Shown here in pieces: positions 1 through 4,967 of a DNA stretch of 5,570 bases (position 1 is the first letter of the stretch; every line of letters begins with the position of its first letter). The translations under genes were made by a program, and so were the position numbers. Under the pieces are notes generated by a model, which was not told the DNA's origin, made no database searches, and saw only the letters and a program-made list of their open reading frames with translations. This stretch comes from an uncultured Thermomonas sp. Lineage in GTDB: Bacteria; Pseudomonadota; Gammaproteobacteria; Xanthomonadales; Xanthomonadaceae. The stretch covers positions 1-5,570 of the forward strand of contig CAMLJA010000144.1 of the NCBI GenBank assembly GCA_946480065.1, read 5' to 3'.

Positions 1-635
1 TTGTTGTACTTGGACACGCCGGCGGTGCGGTGGCGGTGGTTGACCGGCACGCTGACGGTCTGCCAGCCCGCACGCTGCATCAGCGCGGGCAGGTAGCGGT
101 GCATGTGGTCGAAGTAGGGCAGGTCCAGGAAGGCCTCGCGCTCGAACAGCTTGATGCCGCAGCCGGTGTCCGGCGTGGCGTCGCGCAGCATGCGGCTGCG
201 GATCGCATTGGCGAATTTGCTGGCCCAGCGCTTGCTGCCGCTGTCCCGCCGGTTCACCCGCCAGCCGGCGAACAGCTTCACGTCCGGCGCCGCCGCGTCG
301 CGCTTCGCCAGCAGGGTCGGGATGTCGGCCGGGTCGTTCTGGCCGTCGCCGTCCAGGGTGGCGATCCACGGCGCGCGTGCCGCCTTCACCCCGTTGCGCA
401 CGGCGGTGCTCTGGCCGGCATTGGCGACGTGGCGGACCACGCGCAGCTCCGGCACGCTCGCCTGCAGTTCGCGCAGGCGCGCGAGGGTGGCATCCTTCGA
501 GGTGTCGTCCACGTACACGATCTCGAAGTCGATGGCGCCGCGCAGCGCGGCCAGGATCTCCCCGACCAGCGGCGCGACGTTGTCTTCCTCGTTGTGGACC
601 GGCACCACCACCGACAGCCGCGGCGTTTCGCTCAT
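1..635 (-). CDS. Family 2 glycosyltransferase, dolichol-phosphate-mannose-synthase-like (3' end outside window)
   Basis: The N-terminal 211 residues of a GT-A fold, family 2 glycosyltransferase are visible; the gene runs off the left edge. The fold starts with the strand LSVVVPVHNEEDNV (residues 7-20). The nucleotide-sugar site follows as VDDTSKDAT (42-50), where most relatives have DDGS, and the metal-binding segment is TLDGDGQNDPADI (93-105). Later come DTGCGIKLF and the HRHRTAGVSKYN stretch typical of enzymes that move a sugar from a nucleotide donor to a polyprenyl phosphate at the inner membrane. No membrane helix appears in the visible part; some relatives carry them at the C-terminus, which is missing. 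The ATG at 635-633 is preceded by TGAGGTC (648-642), which overlaps the parB stop codon, so the gene lies 10 bases behind parB and is probably co-transcribed. Sugar and acceptor cannot be told from sequence; a role in lipid A, O-antigen or glycolipid modification is inference. Confidence 0.88.
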   Translation of the reverse strand, partial: MSETPRLSVVVPVHNEEDNVAPLVGEILAALRGAIDFEIVYVDDTSKDATLARLRELQASVPELRVVRHVANAGQSTAVRNGVKAARAPWIATLDGDGQNDPADIPTLLAKRDAAAPDVKLFAGWRVNRRDSGSKRWASKFANAIRSRMLRDATPDTGCGIKLFEREAFLDLPYFDHMHRYLPALMQRAGWQTVSVPVNHRHRTAGVSKYN

Positions 636-645
636 GCGCGCGACC

Positions 646-1587
646 TCAGGGCTTGTGGCGCAGGCGTTCCAGCACGCCTTCCAGCGCGTCCAGGCCGGCG
701 TAGTGGATCACCAGCTTGCCCTTGTTGCCGCGCCCGTTCTGCACCGCGACCTTGCTGCCCAGGGTGTCCGACAGTTCACGCTCCAGCGCGGCGATGTCGG
801 CCTGCTGCGGGCGCGGCCTGGGCGCGGCCTTCTTCGGTTCGGCCACCTTGCCGGAGGCCAGCTGCTGCACCCGGTGCTCCACCTGGCGCACCGACCAGCC
901 TTCTTCCGCGGCCTGGCGCGCCAGCGAGACCGCCATCGGCGCGGCCAGCGGCAGCAGCGCGCGCGCGTGGCCCATCTCCAGCGACCCGGCCTGCACCAGC
1001 GCGCGGATCTCGGCCGGCAGTTCCAGCAGGCGCAGCAGGTTGCTCACCGCCGCGCGCGAGCGGCCCACCGCCTCGGCGGCGGCGGCGTGGGTGAGGTCGA
1101 ACTCGTCGATCAGCCGCTGCAGCGCCTGCGCCTCCTCCAGCGGGTTGAGGTCCTCGCGCTGGATGTTCTCGATCAGCGCCATCGCCACCACGGTGCGGTC
1201 GTCGACCACCCGCACCACCACCGGCACCTCGGCCAGGCCCGCGCGCTGGCTGGCGCGCCAGCGGCGCTCGCCGGCGATGATCTCGTAGGTGCGCCCGCCC
1301 TTGCCGTCGGCGCCCACGTGCTCGCGCACCACGATCGGCTGGATCACGCCCTGCGCGCGGATCGAGGAGGCCAGCTCCTCCAGCTTGGCGTCGTCCATGG
1401 TCCGCCGCGGCTGGAACTTGCCCGGCACCATGGCGTCCACCGGCAGCGTGCGCAGCTGGTCGCCCGGCATCGCCGCCTGCAGCGCCGGCGCCTCGGCGGC
1501 GGCCTTCGGCCCCAGCAAGGCTTCCAGTCCACGGCCCAGGCCGCGCTTCTTCGCCCCGCCCTTGGGGGCGGGATTGCCGGCCGTCAT
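646..1587 (-). CDS. parB: Chromosome partitioning protein ParB (Spo0J family)
   Basis: This is a complete 313-residue ParB, the usual length of the chromosomal family. It binds parS centromere sites near the origin, loads and slides as a CTP-dependent clamp, and recruits ParA and usually SMC. The N-terminal peptide KKRGLGRGLEALLG (13-26) is the conserved ParA-contacting tail. The ParB/CTPase domain shows QPIVVRE (83-89), the GERRWRA box (106-112) and ENIQREDLNP (140-149), which are the nucleotide-binding motifs. A helix-turn-helix lies around 164-186 (THAAAAEAVGRSRAAVSNLL), followed by LEMGHARALL (203-212). A proline- and alanine-rich linker leads to the C-terminal dimerisation domain (about 287-313, GKLVIHYAGLDALEGVLERL). 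The start at 1587 was chosen because its ATG overlaps the parA stop as ATGA and the product begins with the conserved tail; the frame stays open further upstream inside parA, but that extension has no ParB-like sequence. Confidence 0.97.
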   Translation of the reverse strand: MTAGNPAPKGGAKKRGLGRGLEALLGPKAAAEAPALQAAMPGDQLRTLPVDAMVPGKFQPRRTMDDAKLEELASSIRAQGVIQPIVVREHVGADGKGGRTYEIIAGERRWRASQRAGLAEVPVVVRVVDDRTVVAMALIENIQREDLNPLEEAQALQRLIDEFDLTHAAAAEAVGRSRAAVSNLLRLLELPAEIRALVQAGSLEMGHARALLPLAAPMAVSLARQAAEEGWSVRQVEHRVQQLASGKVAEPKKAAPRPRPQQADIAALERELSDTLGSKVAVQNGRGNKGKLVIHYAGLDALEGVLERLRHKP

Positions 1588-2381
1588 GCCGCCTTCTCCT
1601 TCGCTTGCTTCTGCTCGCGCTCGCGCTGGCGGCGCAGGACCTCGCCGGCCAGGCCCAGGTAGGCCACGCCGCCGCGGCTGGCGCGGTCGTAGCCCAGGAT
1701 GCTCTGGCCGTGGCTGGGCGCCTCGGCCAGGCGCACGTTGCGCGGGATGATGGTGCGGAACACCAGCTCGCCGAAATGGTTGGTGAGTTCGGCCGAGACC
1801 GCGTTGGCCAGGTTGTTGCGCACGTCGAACATGGTGCGCAGCACGCCCTCGATCTCCAGCGCCGGGTTGAGCCGGCCCTTGAGCGCGTCGATGGTGTCCA
1901 GCAGGGCGCTCAGGCCTTCCAGCGCGTAGTACTCGCACTGCATCGGCACCAGCACCGAGTCGGCCGCGTTGAGCGCGTTGAGGGTGAGCAGCGACAGCGA
2001 CGGCGGGCAGTCGACGATCACGAAGTCGTAGTCGCCGCGCACGCCTTCGATGGCCTGCTTGAGCCGCGCCTCGCGCGCGGGCTCGTCCATCAGCCGGATC
2101 TCGGCCGCGGTCAGGTCGATGTTGCCCGGCAGCAGGTCGTAGCCGTCCTCGCCGCGGACGATGGCCTCCCGCACCTGCGCCTCGCCCAGCAGCACGTCGG
2201 TGATGGAGGCGCCCAGCTCGCGCTTGTCCACGCCACTGCCCATGGTGGCGTTGCCCTGCGGGTCGAGGTCCACCAGCAGCACGCGCTTGGGGGTGCGCGC
2301 CAGCGCGGCGGCCAGGTTGACCGCGGTGGTGGTCTTGCCGACCCCGCCCTTCTGGTTGGCGATGGCGATGATCCGGGCCAT
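1584..2381 (-). CDS. parA: Chromosome partitioning ATPase ParA (Soj family)
   Basis: This is a complete 265-residue ParA/Soj ATPase. In the family, ATP-bound dimers coat the nucleoid and ParB stimulates hydrolysis, driving origin segregation. The deviant Walker A box KGGVGKTT is at 11-18, with the signature lysine K11. The A' motif VDLDPQGNAT is at 37-46, and the Walker B region IVDCPPSLSLLTLNAL starts at 122. The DNA-contacting and effector regions VLRTMFDVRNNLA and FRTIIPRNVRLAEAPSHGQSI follow. There is no N-terminal helix-turn-helix, so it is the short chromosomal type rather than the plasmid-P1 type that also represses its operon. The C-terminus ends in a very charged tail rich in R, K, E and Q. 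The ATG at 2381 starts directly with MARIIAIANQKGG, the normal family start; GAGGAA lies about 11-13 bases upstream. The frame remains open far upstream through rsmG, but that part is not ParA. It overlaps parB by 4 bases. Confidence 0.98.
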   Translation of the reverse strand: MARIIAIANQKGGVGKTTTAVNLAAALARTPKRVLLVDLDPQGNATMGSGVDKRELGASITDVLLGEAQVREAIVRGEDGYDLLPGNIDLTAAEIRLMDEPAREARLKQAIEGVRGDYDFVIVDCPPSLSLLTLNALNAADSVLVPMQCEYYALEGLSALLDTIDALKGRLNPALEIEGVLRTMFDVRNNLANAVSAELTNHFGELVFRTIIPRNVRLAEAPSHGQSILGYDRASRGGVAYLGLAGEVLRRQREREQKQAKEKAA

Positions 2382-2441
2382 GCGGCGTGCGATTCCTCGG
2401 GAGCGGGGCGGCGCGCGGGTTGCGGGCGCGCCGGGCGGTCG

Positions 2442-2447
2442 ATTATG
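2442..2447 (-). promoter_or_regulatory. Possible -10 box in the rsmG-parA gap
   Basis: The minus strand reads CATAAT here, 5 of 6 matches to TATAAT, immediately after the rsmG stop codon. It is the most AT-rich spot in the 68-base rsmG-parA gap (2382-2449). Transcription would begin near 2435, giving a leader of roughly 55 bases before parA. I see no TTGACA-like -35 box at 16-19 bases spacing, so this is a weak candidate for a parAB promoter. The rest of the gap is GC-rich with no terminator. Confidence 0.2.
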
Positions 2448-2449
2448 CC

Positions 2450-3079
2450 TCAGCCCGGCGCCCGCACGATTTCCACCAGGTGGCGCTCCGCGTCCAGCCC
2501 CGGCACCCGCAGCGGATGCGCGGCCGCCAGCCGCCAGCCGGCGGGCAGCGCGGCGATCTCGTCCGCGGGCAGCGCGCCCTTCATCGCCAGCAGGCGGCCG
2601 TCCGGGGCCAGCAGGTGCCCGCCCAGCTCCAGGATCAGCGGCAGGGTGGCCAGCGCGCGCGCGGTGATGGCGTCGAAGCGGGTGTCGGGGCGGAACGCCT
2701 CGATCCGCGATTCGGCCACCCGCACGTTGCCCAAGCCGAGCTGGCGCGCGGCCTGGCGCAGGAAGCGCGCCTTCTTGCCGTTGCTCTCCACCAGGGCGAC
2801 CTGCAGGCCCGGGGTGGCGATGGCCAGCGGGATGCCGGGCAGGCCGGGGCCGGTGCCGAGGTCGGCCAAGGTGCGGAGGCCGCGCACGAACGGCTGCATC
2901 GCCAGCGAATCCAGCAGGTGCTTGGCCAGCATCTCGCGCGGGTCGCGGATGGCGGTCAGGTTGTAGGTGGCGTTCCAGCGCGCCAGCAGCGCCACGTAGT
3001 CCAGCAGCGGGCCGGCCAGCGCGGCGTCCAGGCCAAGCTGGCGCAGGCCGGATTCCAAGTCGGGGCGCAGCGCTTCCAT
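2450..3079 (-). CDS. rsmG: 16S rRNA (guanine-527-N7)-methyltransferase RsmG (GidB)
   Basis: This is a complete 209-residue RsmG, close to the family length of about 207. The enzyme uses S-adenosylmethionine to methylate N7 of G527 in 16S rRNA; in known bacteria its loss gives low-level streptomycin resistance. Visible family blocks in order are [14 protein letters not shown] (34-47), KHLLDSLA (53-60), and the SAM-binding glycine loop [15 protein letters not shown] (73-87). These are followed by [17 protein letters not shown], with the acidic residue that contacts the cofactor ribose, then [16 protein letters not shown] and GRLLAMKG. The glycine loop is [10 protein letters not shown] where E. 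coli has DxGxGxGxPG, so the core glycines are kept. The ATG at 3079 was chosen for the family-like N-terminus. No clear Shine-Dalgarno sequence precedes it, and a TACAAT box stops 6 bases upstream. It lies 68 bases before parA, the classic gidB-soj-spo0J order, and 38 bases after the phosphopantetheinyl transferase gene; mnmG is not next to it. Confidence 0.96.
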   Translation of the reverse strand: MEALRPDLESGLRQLGLDAALAGPLLDYVALLARWNATYNLTAIRDPREMLAKHLLDSLAMQPFVRGLRTLADLGTGPGLPGIPLAIATPGLQVALVESNGKKARFLRQAARQLGLGNVRVAESRIEAFRPDTRFDAITARALATLPLILELGGHLLAPDGRLLAMKGALPADEIAALPAGWRLAAAHPLRVPGLDAERHLVEIVRAPG

Positions 3080-3085
3080 CGGGGC

Positions 3086-3091
3086 ATTGTA
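3086..3091 (-). promoter_or_regulatory. Possible -10 box for a leaderless rsmG transcript
   Basis: The minus strand reads TACAAT, 5 of 6 matches to the sigma-70 -10 box, in an otherwise very GC-rich gap. Six bases separate it from the rsmG ATG, so a transcript starting about 7 bases downstream of the box would begin at or next to the A of the start codon. The absence of a Shine-Dalgarno sequence before rsmG fits a leaderless message. Against it, no TTGACA-like -35 box is visible 16-18 bases upstream, where the sequence is part of a GC palindrome. Confidence 0.3.
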
Positions 3092-3099
3092 GGGTGGCG

Positions 3100-3113
3100 C
3101 CGCCGCGCGGCGG
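3100..3113. repeat. Perfect 14-base GC palindrome between the phosphopantetheinyl transferase gene and rsmG
   Basis: CCGCCGCGCGGCGG is its own reverse complement and lies 4 bases beyond the phosphopantetheinyl transferase stop codon. It could form a short hairpin in RNA, but with no natural loop and no following T-run on either strand it is not a standard intrinsic terminator. In such GC-rich DNA it may be chance. Confidence 0.4.
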
Positions 3114-3117
3114 GCCC

Positions 3118-3681
3118 TCAGGGCGCGTGCGCGAGCACCGCGATGAAGCCCGGTTCCGGCGCCAGCGCCAGCAGCCGCCAGTCGCCGGCATCGCCCAGCG
3201 CCGGGTCGCAGCGCAGCAGCCGCGGGTGCTCGCCGGCCACGTCCAGCGCCAGCCGGTGCAGGCCGAAGGCCAGGCCGTGCCCGTGCGCCTTGAGCACGGC
3301 TTCCTTCGCGCACCACAGGCGCAGGAAGGCGGGCGTGCGCTGGTGCTCGTCCAGCGCGTGCAGGCGTGCGAGTTCGTCGGCGGCGAAGTAGCGGCGCGCG
3401 ACCCGCAGCGGGTCGGTGCGGCGCGCCGCCGCCTCGATGTCCACCCCCACCCGCCCGGCGTCGGCATGGGCCAGCAGCAGCCGGCCGGCGCTGTGCGACC
3501 AGCCCACGTCGCCGAGGCCGGGCGGCAGCCGCGGCCGTCCGCGCGGGTCGCGGTGCAGGGTGGCGGCGGCTTCCGCGCCGGCCACCGCGGCCATCCACTC
3601 GCGCGCCGCCGCCAGCGCGTCCGCCGGGCGCGCCATCCACCGCAGGCGCAGGCCTTCCAGGGCGATGTCGGTCGGCATCAT
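3118..3681 (-). CDS. 4'-phosphopantetheinyl transferase, Sfp/EntD superfamily
   Basis: The product moves the phosphopantetheine arm of coenzyme A onto a conserved serine of carrier proteins, as used by fatty-acid, polyketide or non-ribosomal peptide synthases, in the cytosol. From the start given it has 187 residues. [11 protein letters not shown] (61-71) is the conserved SHS region. GVDIE (79-83) carries the magnesium-binding aspartate and glutamate, and the signature [10 protein letters not shown] (123-132) contains the third metal ligand E127 and the lysine K131. Y98-F99 and the E103 region match the FxxxE segment of the family. The length is at the short end for Sfp-type enzymes, so the substrate class (siderophore, polyketide or primary acyl carrier protein) cannot be assigned. 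The start is uncertain. Two adjacent ATGs (3681 and 3678) and one further upstream (3741, giving 207 residues) are all in frame, and none has a good Shine-Dalgarno sequence. The extra residues from 3741 look low-complexity, so the shorter form is preferred. It lies 38 bases before rsmG and diverges from the GlsB-type gene. Confidence 0.9.
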   Translation of the reverse strand: MMPTDIALEGLRLRWMARPADALAAAREWMAAVAGAEAAATLHRDPRGRPRLPPGLGDVGWSHSAGRLLLAHADAGRVGVDIEAAARRTDPLRVARRYFAADELARLHALDEHQRTPAFLRLWCAKEAVLKAHGHGLAFGLHRLALDVAGEHPRLLRCDPALGDAGDWRLLALAPEPGFIAVLAHAP

Positions 3682-3732
3682 CACCGCAGGTGAACATGGC
3701 TGAACGGGCGCCGCAAGCCCGGTTGTTGCTGA

Positions 3733-3745
3733 CGTGTTCATCACG
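3733..3745. promoter_or_regulatory. Small inverted repeat (CGTG-N5-CACG) in the divergent intergenic region
   Basis: The 159-base region between the two divergent genes (3682-3840) contains CGTG TTCAT CACG, a short operator-like dyad. A second weak dyad, CGGGC-N7-GCCCG, lies just to its left (3705-3721). I could not find a confident -35/-10 pair for either gene. If the phosphopantetheinyl transferase really starts at 3741, this dyad would overlap its start codon. The arms are only four bases, so chance is likely. Confidence 0.15.
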
Positions 3746-3827
3746 CGGCCGCGCCGAGACTGCGCCCACCCCACAACGGCTTCCCCCTCACGCCGGACGC
3801 CGGCAACCCGCAACTTCCCAACCCTCC

Positions 3828-3833
3828 AGGAGG
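3828..3833 (+). promoter_or_regulatory. Strong ribosome binding site (AGGAGG)
   Basis: A perfect AGGAGG stands 7 bases before the ATG at 3841, the best Shine-Dalgarno sequence in the window. It fixes the start of the small membrane protein and suggests efficient translation. Confidence 0.9.
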
Positions 3834-3840
3834 CAACACC

Positions 3841-4095
3841 ATGAACTTCCTCATCATGCTGATCGTTGGCGGCATCGCCGGCTGGCTCGCGAGCATGGTC
3901 ATGCGCACCGATGGCCAGCAGGGCATCATCCTCAACGTCGTGGTCGGCATCATCGGCGGCCTGCTGGGCGGCTTCCTGCTGCCGATGGTCGGCCTGAGCT
4001 TCGGCGGCTGGGTCGGCTACCTGATCACCGCCCTGATCGGCGCGGTGGTGCTGCTGGCCATCGTCAACCTGTTCCGTCGCGGCCGCGTGCGCTGA
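3841..4095 (+). CDS. GlsB/YeaQ/YmgE family (transglycosylase-associated) small membrane protein
   Basis: This is a complete 84-residue very hydrophobic protein of the GlsB/YeaQ/YmgE family, whose members are small inner-membrane proteins often induced by general or envelope stress; no enzyme activity is established. Three membrane segments can be read: about 3-21 (FLIMLIVGGIAGWLASMVM), 28-50 (glycine-rich, GIIGGLLGGFLL) and 55-78 (GGWVGYLITALIGAVVLL). The GGIAGWLAS motif near the start, the short polar turn RTDGQQG (22-28) and the final basic tail RRGRVR (79-84) match the family. The abundant small-residue spacing (GxxxG-like) favours tight helix packing. The start is fixed by AGGAGG 7 bases upstream. 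It is the only plus-strand gene, stands alone, and is followed 28 bases later by its own intrinsic terminator, so it is probably a single-gene transcript. Its promoter must lie within 3682-3840, but I cannot point to it. Confidence 0.93.
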   Translation: MNFLIMLIVGGIAGWLASMVMRTDGQQGIILNVVVGIIGGLLGGFLLPMVGLSFGGWVGYLITALIGAVVLLAIVNLFRRGRVR

Positions 4096-4122
4096 AATCG
4101 CGGCACGACACGGATGTCCAGG

Positions 4123-4150
4123 AGGCCCGGCATTGCCGGGCCTTCTTCGT
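4123..4150 (+). terminator. Rho-independent terminator of the small membrane protein gene
   Basis: A perfect 9-base-pair stem, AGGCCCGGC with GCCGGGCCT (4123-4131 and 4135-4143), closes a 3-base loop ATT. It is followed on the plus strand by TCTTCGTTT, a moderately T-rich tail. It lies 28 bases after the stop codon at 4095. On the minus strand the hairpin also follows the exonuclease III stop by about 20 bases, but no T-run comes after it there, so it is at best a weak terminator in that direction. Confidence 0.9.
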
Positions 4151-4162
4151 TTGGGGGCGGCG

Positions 4163-4933
4163 TCAGGCCAGGGTCACGAACGCCGGCGCGTGGTCGCTGG
4201 CGCGCTCCCAGGTGCGCGGGGTGCGGTCGATGCCGGCCCCCGCGGTGGCGCCGCGCAATGCGTCGGACACCAGGGTCAGGTCGATGCGCAGGCCCAGGTT
4301 GCGGCGGAACGCGGCCTGCCGGTAGTCCCACCAACTGAAGATGCCGCCCTCGTCGCTGTGCAGGCGGAAGCCGTCGTGCAGGCCCAGCGCCAGCAGCCGC
4401 TGCAGCGCCTCGCGCTCGGCGCTGGAGGTGAGGATATGGTCGTCGTTCCACACCGCCGGATCGTGCACGTCGCGCGCGTCCGGGGCGATGTTGAAATCGC
4501 CCAGCACCACCAGCTTCGGGTACCGGCGCAGCTCGTCACCCACCCAGGCGTGCACGGCTTCCAGCCAGCGCAGCTTGTAGGCGTATTTCTCGGTGCCCAC
4601 GTCCTGGCCGTTGACCACGTACAGGTTGACGATGCGCACGCCGTCCACGGTGGCGGCAATCGCCCGCGCCTGCGGATCGTCGAAACCGGGAATGGCGATC
4701 TGCACGTCCTCGATGGCGCGGCCGCGCGCCAGGATCGCCACCCCGTTGTAGGTCTTCTGGCCGTGGAACACGCTGCGGTAACCGGCCTCCAGCAGGGCGT
4801 CGTCCGGGAAGCGGTGGTCCTCCAGCTTGGTTTCCTGCAGGCCCACCACGTCGGGCGCGAATTCGGCCAGCCACTGCCGGAGCTGCGGCAGGCGGACGTT
4901 GAGCGAATTGACGTTCCAGCTGGCGATCTTCAT
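4163..4933 (-). CDS. xthA: Exonuclease III (XthA family AP endonuclease)
   Basis: This is a complete 256-residue exonuclease III family enzyme, which cuts DNA at abasic sites and trims 3' blocked ends in base-excision repair, using magnesium. All catalytic landmarks of the endonuclease/exonuclease/phosphatase fold are present. WNVNS has N7, and LQETK has the metal-binding E34. NLYVVNG has Y105, GDFNIAPD has D146 and N148, RIDLTLVSD has D218, and the C-terminal SDHAP has D247 and H248. TYNGVAIL (61-68) and FSWWDYR (199-205) are further family blocks. An in-frame ATG lies nine bases upstream (4942), but AGGA at 4945-4942 is 8 bases before the ATG at 4933 and overlaps the upstream one, and MKIASWNVNS is the standard family N-terminus. 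It follows the aldehyde dehydrogenase by 34 bases in the same direction and converges on the small membrane protein gene. A role beyond general repair is not indicated. Confidence 0.96.
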   Translation of the reverse strand: MKIASWNVNSLNVRLPQLRQWLAEFAPDVVGLQETKLEDHRFPDDALLEAGYRSVFHGQKTYNGVAILARGRAIEDVQIAIPGFDDPQARAIAATVDGVRIVNLYVVNGQDVGTEKYAYKLRWLEAVHAWVGDELRRYPKLVVLGDFNIAPDARDVHDPAVWNDDHILTSSAEREALQRLLALGLHDGFRLHSDEGGIFSWWDYRQAAFRRNLGLRIDLTLVSDALRGATAGAGIDRTPRTWERASDHAPAFVTLA

Positions 4934-4967
4934 GCGCGGCATCCTAGTGCATGCGGCGCCGACGGGC

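Noticed and set aside
151..1662. A 503-residue open frame on the plus strand opposite the glycosyltransferase and parB
   Set aside because: It is antisense to two clearly recognisable genes and its translation is rich in R, A, H, Q and L with no family motifs. GC-rich codon use leaves such empty frames open.
1588..1938. Upstream extension of the parB frame into parA
   Set aside because: The translated extension is arginine- and glycine-rich out-of-frame parA sequence; the true ParB N-terminus with its GLGRGL peptide starts just after 1587.
1605..2966. Long plus-strand open frame (453 residues) opposite parA and rsmG
   Set aside because: Same reason: it mirrors conserved genes, is low in complexity and has no plausible ribosome binding site or domain.
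2387..3391. Plus-strand open frame of 334 residues opposite rsmG and the phosphopantetheinyl transferase
   Set aside because: Antisense shadow with a biased composition; no recognisable protein family.
2382..3467. Upstream extension of the parA frame through rsmG, which could suggest a fusion protein
   Set aside because: The extension lacks any conserved sequence, and MARIIAIANQKGGVGK is the standard ParA start. The open frame is a GC effect.
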